This document shows, one piece after another, positions 52,714 through 61,135 of a stretch of DNA of 64,000 nt. The position numbers were made by a program, and so were the translations under genes. The stretch's first letter is position 1. Every line of letters begins with the position of its first letter. Below the pieces are notes generated by a model. The model searched no databases and had not been told where the DNA came from. It worked only from the letters and a program-made list of their open reading frames with translations. Origin of the DNA: Exiguobacterium aestuarii (GTDB taxonomy: Bacteria > Bacillota > Bacilli > Exiguobacteriales > Exiguobacteriaceae); assembly GCF_020171655.1 (NCBI RefSeq), contig NZ_JAIVAC010000001.1:806001-870000 (forward strand). Direction: 5' to 3'.

Positions 52714-54195
52714 ATGCTATGGCAAGAATGGGTATCAATCGCGCTTTATCTCGTGATGATGCTTCTTATCGGATACGTTGCGTATAAACGAACGACCGAT
52801 TCATCAGATTATATGTTAGGTGGCCGTAAAATGGGGCCAGGAGTTACAGCCATGTCAGCCGGAGCTTCGGATATGAGTGGTTGGATGTTAATGGGACTAC
52901 CGGGTGCAATGTATGCAACTGGACTATCAGCAATTTGGTTAGCCGTTGGATTGGTCATCGGAGCTTACTTGAACTACTTGTTAGTTGCTCCACGACTTCG
53001 CGTCTTCACAGAGATGGCGAACGATTCGATTACGATTCCAGACTTTTTAGAGAATCGGTTCCGAGATCACTCGAACTGGCTACGGATCCTATCTGCATCC
53101 GTCATCATCATCTTCTTCACGTTCTATACGTCAGCTGGACTCGTTTCTGGCGGGAAGTTGTTTGAAAGCTCATTCGGATTAAACTATCAGACAGGTGTCA
53201 TCGTTACAATTAGTGTCGTGATCTTGTATACCCTCTTCGGTGGGTTCACGGCAGTTAGTTGGACAGACTTCGCACAAGGTGTCATCATGTTCTTGGCACT
53301 CGTGCTCGTTCCATTTGTTGCTTTAACGGATCTCGGTGGAGTAGACACTGCTGTCAATTCTGCAACGACAATTAACGCCGACTTGTTTGATCTCTTCAAA
53401 GGGACAACGACACTCGGGATTATCGGTCTCCTCGCTTGGGGACTCGGCTACTTTGGTCAGCCACACATCATTGTTCGCTTTATGGCCATCCGTGATGTGA
53501 AATCATTGAAAACAGCACGTCGTATCGGAATGAGCTGGATGACCGTATCAATCATTGGTGCAGTCATGACAGGTTTCGTCGGAATCGCTTATTTCCGTGG
53601 ACAAGGAAATCCACTCGGTGACCCGGAAACAGTCTTCATTCAATTCTCAGAAGTCTTGTTCCACCCGTTCATCACTGGATTCTTGTTAGCCGCAATTCTT
53701 GCTGCAGTCATGTCGACTGTATCATCACAATTGCTCGTTACGTCATCTGCTTTGACAGAAGACTTCTATCGTAAGTTCTTTAATAAAGAAGCAAGTGAAA
53801 AAACAATGGTACTTGCTGGACGTATCGGTGTCTTGCTCGTCGGTTTTGTGGCGACGCTTATGTCACTTAACCCGTCTAGTACAATCTTGACACTCGTTGG
53901 TTATGCTTGGGCCGGTTTCGGTTCTGCATTCGGACCAGCAATCCTGTTGTCACTCTACTGGAGCAAGATGACACGTCAAGGTGCCCTCGCCGGTATTCTT
54001 GTAGGTGCCATCACCGTTATTCTTTGGATCGTGACTGGACTCTCAACTGTCCTCTACGAAATGGTCCCTGGCTTCTTCTTAAGTATGTTGGCAATCGTAC
54101 TTGTCAGTAACTTTACAAGCCAGAAAGAACAGAAACGTATCAACCGTGAATTCGGTGAAATGGAAGCTGAATTGGCAGCTGCGAAAAAAGAATAA
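52714..54195 (+). CDS. putP: sodium/proline symporter
   Basis: 493 residues with about 13 membrane segments. SSS-family marks are YMLGGRKMGPGVTAMSAGASDMSGWMLMGLPG, GGFTAVSWTDFAQGVIMF and AILAAVMSTVSSQLLVTSSAL. This matches PutP in length and pattern. It imports proline with Na+ for osmoprotection or nutrition. AGGAGG precedes the ATG. Monocistronic. Confidence 0.94.
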   Translation: MLWQEWVSIALYLVMMLLIGYVAYKRTTDSSDYMLGGRKMGPGVTAMSAGASDMSGWMLMGLPGAMYATGLSAIWLAVGLVIGAYLNYLLVAPRLRVFTEMANDSITIPDFLENRFRDHSNWLRILSASVIIIFFTFYTSAGLVSGGKLFESSFGLNYQTGVIVTISVVILYTLFGGFTAVSWTDFAQGVIMFLALVLVPFVALTDLGGVDTAVNSATTINADLFDLFKGTTTLGIIGLLAWGLGYFGQPHIIVRFMAIRDVKSLKTARRIGMSWMTVSIIGAVMTGFVGIAYFRGQGNPLGDPETVFIQFSEVLFHPFITGFLLAAILAAVMSTVSSQLLVTSSALTEDFYRKFFNKEASEKTMVLAGRIGVLLVGFVATLMSLNPSSTILTLVGYAWAGFGSAFGPAILLSLYWSKMTRQGALAGILVGAITVILWIVTGLSTVLYEMVPGFFLSMLAIVLVSNFTSQKEQKRINREFGEMEAELAAAKKE

Positions 54196-54210
54196 TCCAG
54201 GTCAATTTAA

Positions 54211-54246
54211 AAACTCGGTTCCCTTCAGAGGGACCGAGTTTTTTTA
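54211..54246. terminator. bidirectional terminator
   Basis: AAACTCGGTTCCC and GGGACCGAGTTTTTTT around a short loop, between converging putP and a membrane-protein gene. Confidence 0.85.
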
Positions 54247-54564
54247 TTACATCGATGCTGCGATTAACCAGACACGAATCACAAACGGCACGAGCACCAA
54301 CACGAACATCGCATTACGCATCCATTTGCTTCGATTCCAATAGTACGCCATCAAAACGAACGGATGAAGTGCGACTAGTTCATATGGGTTGAACCAGAAC
54401 CATGTAATAATCAAGACGATTAAATAATACAGAACTGATTTTTCTTTCGTCGACCGATATTCACGCCACATGTCATATGCACCTTTGAAGAACGCAATGA
54501 ATGTCGAAATCCAGAACACAATGACAATGATATTGTCGAATCCACTAAACAACTGAGTAACCAC
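54247..54564 (-). CDS. small membrane protein of unknown function
   Basis: 105 residues, mostly hydrophobic, about three to four helices (IIVIVFWISTFIAFF, VLYYLIVLIITWFWF and the C-terminal AMFVLVLVPFVIRVWL). GTG start 3 bp after the preceding gene's stop, so probably co-transcribed. No family recognised. Confidence 0.7.
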   Translation of the reverse strand: MVTQLFSGFDNIIVIVFWISTFIAFFKGAYDMWREYRSTKEKSVLYYLIVLIITWFWFNPYELVALHPFVLMAYYWNRSKWMRNAMFVLVLVPFVIRVWLIAASM

Positions 54565-54567
54565 CTT

Positions 54568-55122
54568 TTAGGAAGCATTTTCTACATAAAAACCGCCCCA
54601 ATAAATATGACGGTACGTAAACTCTTTTCCACTCTCTACAGTAATCACAATTTCATCTTCCGTCAATACGAGGACGTGAACAGGTACTTCTCCTTGGCGT
54701 AACATCGGGCTAAATAATTGAAATTGTTTATTGAGCCATTTACGTTCAGAAAAATTTTGATAATGATGTAGTGCGAGCATCGGATGACTCAAGTACGCGG
54801 CACCAACAATCGCGATTGCGACAGGTGGTGCACCCACTTCCATCATAAATGAAAATACGAGAACGAGTGACAACACTGAGTAGCCGAACTCGACCAATTC
54901 CATGAAGGAAGCACGACTGGCGATGACATATTGTATCACTCGAAACATGAGATACAATATGACACTGACGACCAGAAACTCAGAGAATGGCGAATGGCGA
55001 AACGATACATCCAAATAGAACAAGACAGGTAACAGGAGAATCCATTTCCACAGATGTAAGGCGAGGTAAAACAATGATTGATCGATGAAACGACGATTGT
55101 GAACGAGCCGTTGCATATCCAT
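54568..55122 (-). CDS. membrane protein of unknown function
   Basis: 184 residues from the ATG at 55122, 8 nt after GGAGG. About four or five helices in the first 130 residues, then a soluble C-terminus (VPVHVLVLTEDEIVITVESGKEFTYRHIYWGG). It forms a pair with the small membrane protein downstream. No family recognised. Confidence 0.7.
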   Translation of the reverse strand: MDMQRLVHNRRFIDQSLFYLALHLWKWILLLPVLFYLDVSFRHSPFSEFLVVSVILYLMFRVIQYVIASRASFMELVEFGYSVLSLVLVFSFMMEVGAPPVAIAIVGAAYLSHPMLALHHYQNFSERKWLNKQFQLFSPMLRQGEVPVHVLVLTEDEIVITVESGKEFTYRHIYWGGFYVENAS

Positions 55123-55201
55123 GTTTCCCACCTCCGCTTAGATGATGTGACCTTACGTTACCATTCCCTATTCTTTTAAATGATAACTAGCATTTACACG
55201 T

Positions 55202-56023
55202 CTAACGAAGTTTTTCTTTCCTCTCGATTAATGTTGCGTTTAAGAGTCCTCCTAGCAAAATCACAGAAGCAGCGAGGTAAAACCAAATCAACAAGACGAT
55301 GAATGCTCCGAGTTGTCCGTAAAACTGTTCGTAGTTCGCGAACTGGGAATAGTAGCTGAACACGTTTGAAACGATGAGGATTCCTAGAGTCGCAAATGCC
55401 GCCCCGGCCCAACTATTCTTGAATGTACCTGATATACTCGGTAGCCACTTATAAACGAAAATAAATACGGTAAAGAGTATACCCGTCCCAACGATCCATC
55501 TGAAGTAAAACCAGATCTGGGCATAGGTCGTGACGATCTCATCGATAAACAAAATATATGAAGACACTTCACGTAGCGCTGTTTCGATCACCGGTACGAG
55601 TAATGAGAACGGGAGTACAAACATGAGTGCCAATGTGATTGCGATGTCTTGTAAGATGCCTCTCCAAAAAGCCTTATTTCGGACTGCCCGATAAGCATCG
55701 TTTAATGCCCGGACCAATGACTGCACAGCAATCGATGAAATCCAAAGTGCGGGTAAGATACTGAATGATGCCAATTTCAATTTAGAGTTATCGAAAATCG
55801 CTTCGATATTTCCTTCTAACAGCCGATAACTGGCTTCAGGCATAATGAGCGATAACGCTTGAATCACATCCCCGCTCGTAAATGGTAAAAACCCAACAAT
55901 CCCTAATACGAATAATAAGAACGGGAACGTGGATAAAATGAAGTAATAGGCCAACATGGCAGCTTGGTCAAAGAAGCGTTCTGTAAAAAAACGCTTGACG
56001 ACTGTCGATAAAACTTGTCTCAT
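55202..56023 (-). CDS. YihY/virulence factor BrkB family membrane protein
   Basis: 273 residues with six helices. YihY marks are FFDQAAMLAYYFILSTFPFLLFVLG, an ALNDAYR block (W-x-x-x-I/A-x-x-x-x-A-L-N-x-x-Y/A) and QLGAFIVLLIWFYLAASVILLGGLLNA. The family was once mis-annotated as RNase BN; its role is not settled. AGAGAG ribosome site before ATG at 56023. Confidence 0.88.
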   Translation of the reverse strand: MRQVLSTVVKRFFTERFFDQAAMLAYYFILSTFPFLLFVLGIVGFLPFTSGDVIQALSLIMPEASYRLLEGNIEAIFDNSKLKLASFSILPALWISSIAVQSLVRALNDAYRAVRNKAFWRGILQDIAITLALMFVLPFSLLVPVIETALREVSSYILFIDEIVTTYAQIWFYFRWIVGTGILFTVFIFVYKWLPSISGTFKNSWAGAAFATLGILIVSNVFSYYSQFANYEQFYGQLGAFIVLLIWFYLAASVILLGGLLNATLIERKEKLR

Positions 56024-56083
56024 CTTTACTCTCTACTTTCTTTAATATAATATAAATGCGGTATTTGAAATATTATTGTTAAA

Positions 56084-56118
56084 ATGAAGGAGAGGCTTCC
56101 GGTAACGGAAGCACTCTC
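56084..56118 (-). terminator. terminator of the alanine symporter gene
   Basis: GAGAGTGCTTCCG-TTAC-CGGAAGCCTCTC on the minus strand followed by CTTCATTTT. Confidence 0.7.
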
Positions 56119-56125
56119 ATATGGG

Positions 56126-57544
56126 TTAACTGATTTCTTCTTTTTTCGCTTCCCACGCCTCGATGTGTTCTTTTCCGGGAAGATCGACGCCTTCTTTAAA
56201 GAATTCTGGGTCTCGCCCTTCTTTCTTCTGGGCCATGTAATCATCGAGTAACGTCTTCGCGACTTTACTCAAGCGGAAGATCGCATACATGTTGACGAGC
56301 GCCATGAGTCCCATGAAAATGTCAGCGATGGACCAGACAAGCCCTGCCGACCGTACTGAACCAAACATGACCATACCGACGACTGCAATCCGATAAATGA
56401 TCAGATAGCGTTTCTTTTCCGAGATGAACTCAATATTCGTTTCACCATAATAGTAGTTCGCCAGAATAGAACTGAAGGCGAAAAGTAAGATGGCGATGGT
56501 CATGAGCGTCGTCGCAATCGGTCCAATCTCGACGAGAAGTGCCTCTTGCGCCAGTTCAATCCCTTGGAACGACTCGGACCCTTCAACACCCGAAATCAAG
56601 ACGATCATCGCCGTCGCTGTACAAATGAACAACGTGTCCACAAAGACGCTGAGCGATTGGATCAATCCTTGTTTCACGGGGTGACTGACTTCTGCCGTAG
56701 CTGCCGCATTCGGTGCAGACCCCATCCCCGCTTCGTTCGAGAACAACCCACGGCGAATTCCTTGCAGGACAGCCGCACCGACCGCACCACCGAACAACTG
56801 TTGGAAACCGAGTACTCCTTCAGAGAAGATAGCCGAGAAGACTTGCGGAACGACATCAAGATTCGTCAAGACGACCCAAATGGCCAGCAAGATGTAGCCT
56901 CCTGCCATGACCGGTACGATGATTCCGGATAGTGTTGAAATAGAACGAATTCCACCGAAAATGACGATGGCGGTGACGACTGACAGAATCAAGCCGACCC
57001 ATACCGTGTCGACCTCAAACACATTGTTCACGGAGAGTGCAATGGTGTTGGCTTGTACCGAATTGAAGGCAAAACCGAACGCAAACGTAATTAAGATCGC
57101 AAACACGATGCCGAGCCACCGTTCTCCGAGCGCCCGTTCGATGTAGTAGGCCGGTCCCCCACGCCAAGCCTTGCCATCATGCACTTTATACACTTGAGCA
57201 AGCGTGCTCTCAACAAATGCCGAGGCCGCTCCAATCAAGGCGATGAGCCACATCCAGAACACGGCCCCAGGACCACCTAATGCAATCGCCGTCGATACAC
57301 CGGCGATATTCCCTGTACCGACACGTGCTGCGGTACCGATTGCGAACGCTTGGAATGAAGAAACTTGACCTTTTTCGTGTTTGAGTCCTTTGACAAATAG
57401 TAGTTTGAACATCTCAGGTAGCATTCGGAACTGGACGAACCCCATCCGAATCGTAAAATAAAGACCTCCTGCAATCAACACGAAGATGAGAAGGTACGAC
57501 CATAAATAGTCATTGATTTGCATAATAAGTTCACGGATATCCAA
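56126..57544 (-). CDS. AGCS family sodium:alanine symporter (AlsT-like)
   Basis: 472 residues from TTG at 57544 behind GGAGG. About ten helices. AGCS marks are GTAARVGTGNIAGVSTAIALGGPGAVFWMW and GIRRGLFSNEAGMGSAPNAAATAEVSHPVKQG. It takes up alanine or related amino acids (glutamine for some members) with Na+. Monocistronic or following the Gfo/Idh gene, with a 60-bp gap. Confidence 0.92.
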   Translation of the reverse strand: MDIRELIMQINDYLWSYLLIFVLIAGGLYFTIRMGFVQFRMLPEMFKLLFVKGLKHEKGQVSSFQAFAIGTAARVGTGNIAGVSTAIALGGPGAVFWMWLIALIGAASAFVESTLAQVYKVHDGKAWRGGPAYYIERALGERWLGIVFAILITFAFGFAFNSVQANTIALSVNNVFEVDTVWVGLILSVVTAIVIFGGIRSISTLSGIIVPVMAGGYILLAIWVVLTNLDVVPQVFSAIFSEGVLGFQQLFGGAVGAAVLQGIRRGLFSNEAGMGSAPNAAATAEVSHPVKQGLIQSLSVFVDTLFICTATAMIVLISGVEGSESFQGIELAQEALLVEIGPIATTLMTIAILLFAFSSILANYYYGETNIEFISEKKRYLIIYRIAVVGMVMFGSVRSAGLVWSIADIFMGLMALVNMYAIFRLSKVAKTLLDDYMAQKKEGRDPEFFKEGVDLPGKEHIEAWEAKKEEIS

Positions 57545-57603
57545 CGAAATCGCCTCCTTTTATCGGGTTTTTACCCGCTATGAATCTGACAGAAACAGCG
57601 GGT

Positions 57604-58506
57604 TCACTGCACGTTTTTAAGAACCTCTTCACATAGACGATGTGTCTCTAAACTATCCTCAGCTAGGACTGACTTGTTCGCTTCCCCATTTAACAGTTTG
57701 ATAAAGTCATCAATCAAGTCGATAAAACCCCGACGCTTTAAATTCGACTCCCACGGATCAAGCGGCCACTCTTTTACTCCGTCGACGCCATAGTCTATGA
57801 CTCGTTCGACGTCCCGCGTGACACGCTTCACAGATGGAGACATGACTTCCATCACTTCTTCCGTACAACCATTATCCCGGTTCATCCAGCCGATTGCTTC
57901 AATTCCACCCGCCTGAAAATGAATCATCACCTGTTTCAACACATCTCCTTCATATCGCGGCGTGACAGACAAGCGTTCGACAGGATGAAGGTCCGTCAAA
58001 TAACGAAGCGTATCGACGACGTGCACAAAGTCCTCGATGATAAATTCTCGAAGTGTCGCCGGTTTATACGTTCTGTTCTTTTGAATAAGTATCATGTTCT
58101 TTTGTTCGACTTGTTTAAGCGCCTCTGTCGCCGTAGCAAATCGGCGATTGAAGCCCGTGACGAGATGAACACCCTTCTCTTTCGCAAGTGCAACAAGACG
58201 TTCCGTCTCTTCAAGTGAGAACGTGATCGGCTTGTCGATGAAGACATGCTTCCCTTGTCGTAAACAATATTCCGCTTGCTCGTAATGGGCAGCTGTCGTC
58301 GAATGAATCATGACCGCATCGATTTTTGTCATCGGTACGTCTTGAAGGTCCGTATATCCTTTTTCAAAACGATAGGTCGATATGATGTCCTGTAACTTCT
58401 GTTCATCTCTTGAGACAAGATACACGTTCACGTTTTTTAATCCGGCGTATACAGGCAGATACGCTTTTTTTGCCACGTCACCTATGCCTACTACTAACAT
58501 CTTCAT
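57604..58506 (-). CDS. Gfo/Idh/MocA family oxidoreductase
   Basis: 300 residues. Rossmann start GIGDVAKKAYLPVYAGLKNV, then YCLRQGKHVFIDKPITFS with the catalytic Lys in the EKP-type DKP motif. The C-terminal domain holds TDLHPVERLSVTPRYEGD. It acts on a sugar or polyol with NAD(P); the substrate is unknown. GGAGGAG precedes ATG at 58506. Confidence 0.87.
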   Translation of the reverse strand: MKMLVVGIGDVAKKAYLPVYAGLKNVNVYLVSRDEQKLQDIISTYRFEKGYTDLQDVPMTKIDAVMIHSTTAAHYEQAEYCLRQGKHVFIDKPITFSLEETERLVALAKEKGVHLVTGFNRRFATATEALKQVEQKNMILIQKNRTYKPATLREFIIEDFVHVVDTLRYLTDLHPVERLSVTPRYEGDVLKQVMIHFQAGGIEAIGWMNRDNGCTEEVMEVMSPSVKRVTRDVERVIDYGVDGVKEWPLDPWESNLKRRGFIDLIDDFIKLLNGEANKSVLAEDSLETHRLCEEVLKNVQ

Positions 58507-58530
58507 CTACTCACTCCTCCAATAATATGT

Positions 58531-58560
58531 AGAAAGCCCGAAGCGACTGCCTCGGGCTCA
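58531..58560 (-). terminator. terminator of the small hypothetical gene
   Basis: GAGCCCGAGG and TCGGGCTTTCT on the minus strand, overlapping the stop codon at 58558. Confidence 0.65.
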
Positions 58561-58740
58561 TGTAATAGATACAATCTCAAAACTGGTGATCGGTTCACGA
58601 ATCGCGTCGGATACAATCTGGTAAGCCGCATTTAGTTCTTCTTGATTATTCAAATCTGGCACCCGGTCCATTTCCACCTCGACCGTCCGAGTGTTCTGTT
58701 CTTTCGCGTGTAATTGATATTCAACGGTATACTTTTGCAT
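58558..58740 (-). CDS. small hypothetical protein
   Basis: 60 residues from the ATG at 58740 with GAGGGGG upstream. Beta-alpha-beta-like arrangement with a VEYQLHAKEQNTRTVEVEMD strand region and an acidic, Asn/Ala-rich helix. No recognised family. It has its own terminator. Confidence 0.6.
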   Translation of the reverse strand: MQKYTVEYQLHAKEQNTRTVEVEMDRVPDLNNQEELNAAYQIVSDAIREPITSFEIVSIT

Positions 58741-58822
58741 CACATGTCCCCCTCTAATTATACATATGTTATGTATAACCTGTTATTTGAATGATGAAAC
58801 AAGTGAGTTTGTTCATCGGAAG

Positions 58823-58856
58823 CAAAAAAATGACCGCTCGCTAGAACGGTCATTCG
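58823..58856 (-). terminator. terminator of the ypsC-like gene
   Basis: AATGACCG and CGGTCATT around an imperfect inner stem, then seven T on the minus strand. Confidence 0.75.
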
Positions 58857-58857
58857 T

Positions 58858-60024
58858 TTATGACTCCGATTTTGGTGACGCGTCACGGTTTGGGCGTGGA
58901 CGACGTTTTCCAAAGTACTGATAATATTGAGTTTCGATGTTACCGTTGTACAACTTCCGACGCTTCGTCGCCGGGCGACCGTATGCTTTTTCGAAGTCCT
59001 CATAACTCGTCAACATGTAGACGCTGTATCCAGGGTACTTCGCATATTGTGCGCCGATCCGCTCGTACAAGTCGATGATTTCTTCTTCTGACTGAAGTCG
59101 TTCCCCGTAAGGCGGGTTACCAATGATGACGCCGTACTCCTCTTTCGGTTTCAATGCGGCCGCATCACTATGGACGAACGTGATCGCATCACGGACATCG
59201 GCGAGTTCCGCGTTGTCTTTCGCAAGTTTTACCATACGCGGGTCAAGGTCGATTCCATAGATTTTGAGCGGTTTATCCCACTCCGCTTTTTCGTTCGCTT
59301 CGTTCATGGCTGCATACCACGCTTTTTTCGGGATACATGTCCAGTCCTGAGCGAAGTATTCGCGATTGATACCCGGCGCGATGTTTCGTCCGATCATCGC
59401 CGCCTCGATTGCGAGTGTCCCTGAACCTGTAAAGACATCATAAAACGGCATATCAGGACGCCAGTTCGTCAATTGAATCATTGCCGCCGCCATCGTTTCT
59501 TTAAGTGGTGCCTGTGAATGCAACTCACGGTAGCCTCGACGGTGAAGCGGTCCTGACGTATCGATTGTGATCGTCGCTACATCTTTTAACAAAGCGACTT
59601 CAATCGGGAATTTCGCACCTGACTTCGGTAACCATTCCCCTCCCTTATGATAGCCACGTTGCATCGCTTCGACGATTGCCTTCTCCGTGATTTTTTGACA
59701 GTCCCGGATTGAGAACAGTTTCGATTTGACCGAGCGACCGTCAACCGTGAACGCAGCGTCCCACGGCATGAAATCTGTCCACGGCAATGTCACAACCCCG
59801 TCGAATAGTTCTGTGAACGTTGTCGCCTTGAACTCTGCTACGACGAGTTTGACACGGTCTGCCGTGCGCAACCACATATTTAATCGTGGGATGTCTTCCA
59901 TTTCCGCATCGATGTATACTCGACCATTCTCGACTTCACATGTGTATCCTAAGTCTCTTACTTCTTTTGCAACGAGTGCCTCAATCCCCATCGCTGCTGT
60001 CGCAATCAGTTTACGTTTTGCCAT
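58858..60024 (-). CDS. THUMP/UPF0020 RNA methyltransferase (YpsC-like)
   Basis: 388 residues from the ATG at 60024; AAGG lies 10 nt upstream. The order is an N-terminal ferredoxin-like/THUMP region (to about 160), then the SAM fold with PFYDVFTGSGTLAIEAAMIGRNIAPGINRE and the catalytic IIGNPPYGERL (near 315). It is homologous to B. subtilis YpsC and the N-terminal half of E. coli RlmL, which makes m2G in 23S rRNA. It follows rnpB, as in B. subtilis. Confidence 0.9.
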   Translation of the reverse strand: MAKRKLIATAAMGIEALVAKEVRDLGYTCEVENGRVYIDAEMEDIPRLNMWLRTADRVKLVVAEFKATTFTELFDGVVTLPWTDFMPWDAAFTVDGRSVKSKLFSIRDCQKITEKAIVEAMQRGYHKGGEWLPKSGAKFPIEVALLKDVATITIDTSGPLHRRGYRELHSQAPLKETMAAAMIQLTNWRPDMPFYDVFTGSGTLAIEAAMIGRNIAPGINREYFAQDWTCIPKKAWYAAMNEANEKAEWDKPLKIYGIDLDPRMVKLAKDNAELADVRDAITFVHSDAAALKPKEEYGVIIGNPPYGERLQSEEEIIDLYERIGAQYAKYPGYSVYMLTSYEDFEKAYGRPATKRRKLYNGNIETQYYQYFGKRRPRPNRDASPKSES

Positions 60025-60086
60025 CTGCAATCGCCTTCTTTCTACATTAAAATCTTTCATTCATGTTGTAAATTGTAAAAAAATCA

Positions 60087-60122
60087 TGAAAAAAGGAGCT
60101 CAAGTATATGTGCTTGAACTCC
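60087..60122 (-). terminator. rnpB terminator
   Basis: GGAGTTCAAG and CTTGAGCTCC around an 8-nt loop, followed by CTTTTTT on the minus strand. Confidence 0.88.
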
Positions 60123-60137
60123 TTGTCGTTGTTAGTT

Positions 60138-60526
60138 GAGACTATGTTGTCCTGTAAGCCATGTTCTGTACTCCGGTGCTCATAGCGGTCTCCCTGGCAC
60201 GATGGAGTGACAATCATCTATCTGCGCACATCGGCGCCCTCCGTCCCGTTCGGTTCCGGTTCGGAAGTTCCCCTACCATAGTTTGGGTTTCTCGCTCGTG
60301 GGGTTTACCTCGTTCCACTCTGAACGTTTCCGATCAGACTTCGTCACTGTGGCACTTTCAAGAAGCGTACACCATATCCGAGGACTTAGGTGTTTCTTCT
60401 GCCGTCAACTTGCGTTGCCTACACTTATCTTTTCGTGTAGCACGATCACTACAGCCATCACAGGCTGTGCGAGCATGGACTTTCCTCAAAACTTGCGTCC
60501 CGCGATTGTCCAGACCTCATAGTCAC
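60138..60526 (-). ncRNA. rnpB: RNase P RNA, type B
   Basis: About 389 nt on the minus strand. The conserved CR-I GAGGAAAGTCCATGCTCGCA is present near the 5' end and ACAGAACATGGCTTACAGG near the 3' end. GACTATG and CATAGTC at the two termini pair as helix P1. Size and elements match the Bacillus type. It cuts the 5' leader of tRNA precursors with the RnpA protein. Confidence 0.93.
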
Positions 60527-60533
60527 TTCAACC

Positions 60534-60562
60534 ATTGTAGCGGAAATTTCAACAATTTACAA
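60534..60562 (-). promoter_or_regulatory. rnpB promoter
   Basis: -35 TTGTAA (60557-60562) and -10 TACAAT (60534-60539) with a 17-bp spacer; the start would fall about 7 nt further, at the 5' end of the RNA. Confidence 0.75.
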
Positions 60563-60637
60563 CTGAAATTCGAAACTTGATTTTACATTCAGTCAGCGCT
60601 AAAATAAGGCGTGTTCATTGAATAAGGAGGGATTTTG

Positions 60638-61042
60638 ATGCATCAAGATGCAAAAAACGGTTGGATTCAACGTCTGACTTATGTAATAGAAATCGATGAC
60701 ATTAAAGTGCTCCACCCGAACAACGGCGTGTTCGCCTTCTACCGAAATAATCGTCTCGTCCGAGGGTTTGAACCGTTCGATATTAAAGCACCGAACGAAC
60801 TCTCGAAACGATCTTATCATTTTGACCATCATAATTTAGCACACTTAGAAGAGCGTTTCCCTGACGCGATTCCGGTGTTCGACGAAACCCATGAAACGCG
60901 TCGCGTTTGGAGTGATCGGGTTCGTGTCGGATTATGCGAAATCATCCGCGATGGTAAACTCAGTTTTGAGCATATTGACGACCAAGGAAATGTATTAGAA
61001 GCGAGTATCCGTTGGTATGGAGAAGCCATCACCATCGATTGA
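60638..61042 (+). CDS. hypothetical protein
   Basis: 134 residues from the ATG at 60638 with AAGGAGGG upstream. Rich in aromatic and charged residues: DIKVLHPNNGVFAFYRNN and VRVGLCEIIRDGKLSFEHID. No membrane segment and no recognised family. It diverges from rnpB and converges on the subtilase. Confidence 0.65.
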   Translation: MHQDAKNGWIQRLTYVIEIDDIKVLHPNNGVFAFYRNNRLVRGFEPFDIKAPNELSKRSYHFDHHNLAHLEERFPDAIPVFDETHETRRVWSDRVRVGLCEIIRDGKLSFEHIDDQGNVLEASIRWYGEAITID

Positions 61043-61061
61043 ATTTTTCACTCTAAAATTA

Positions 61062-61110
61062 AAAGGTGAAAGAGGAAGAATTGACAAACTTCCTCTTTCA
61101 CCTTTATTTT
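61062..61110. terminator. strong bidirectional terminator
   Basis: A 17-bp perfect stem AAAGGTGAAAGAGGAAG and its complement around a 10-nt loop, then ATTTTA, between converging genes. Confidence 0.88.
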
Positions 61111-61135
61111 ACATAAAATATAACTTTAGCAAATA

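Noticed and set aside
57545-57603. Hairpin CCCGCT...AGCGGG before the alanine symporter
   Set aside because: No T-tract follows on either strand at the right distance and no riboswitch core is visible; not called.
60161-60580. Plus-strand open frame of 139 codons near the ypsC-like gene
   Set aside because: It lies antisense across the RNase P RNA, whose conserved elements explain the sequence.
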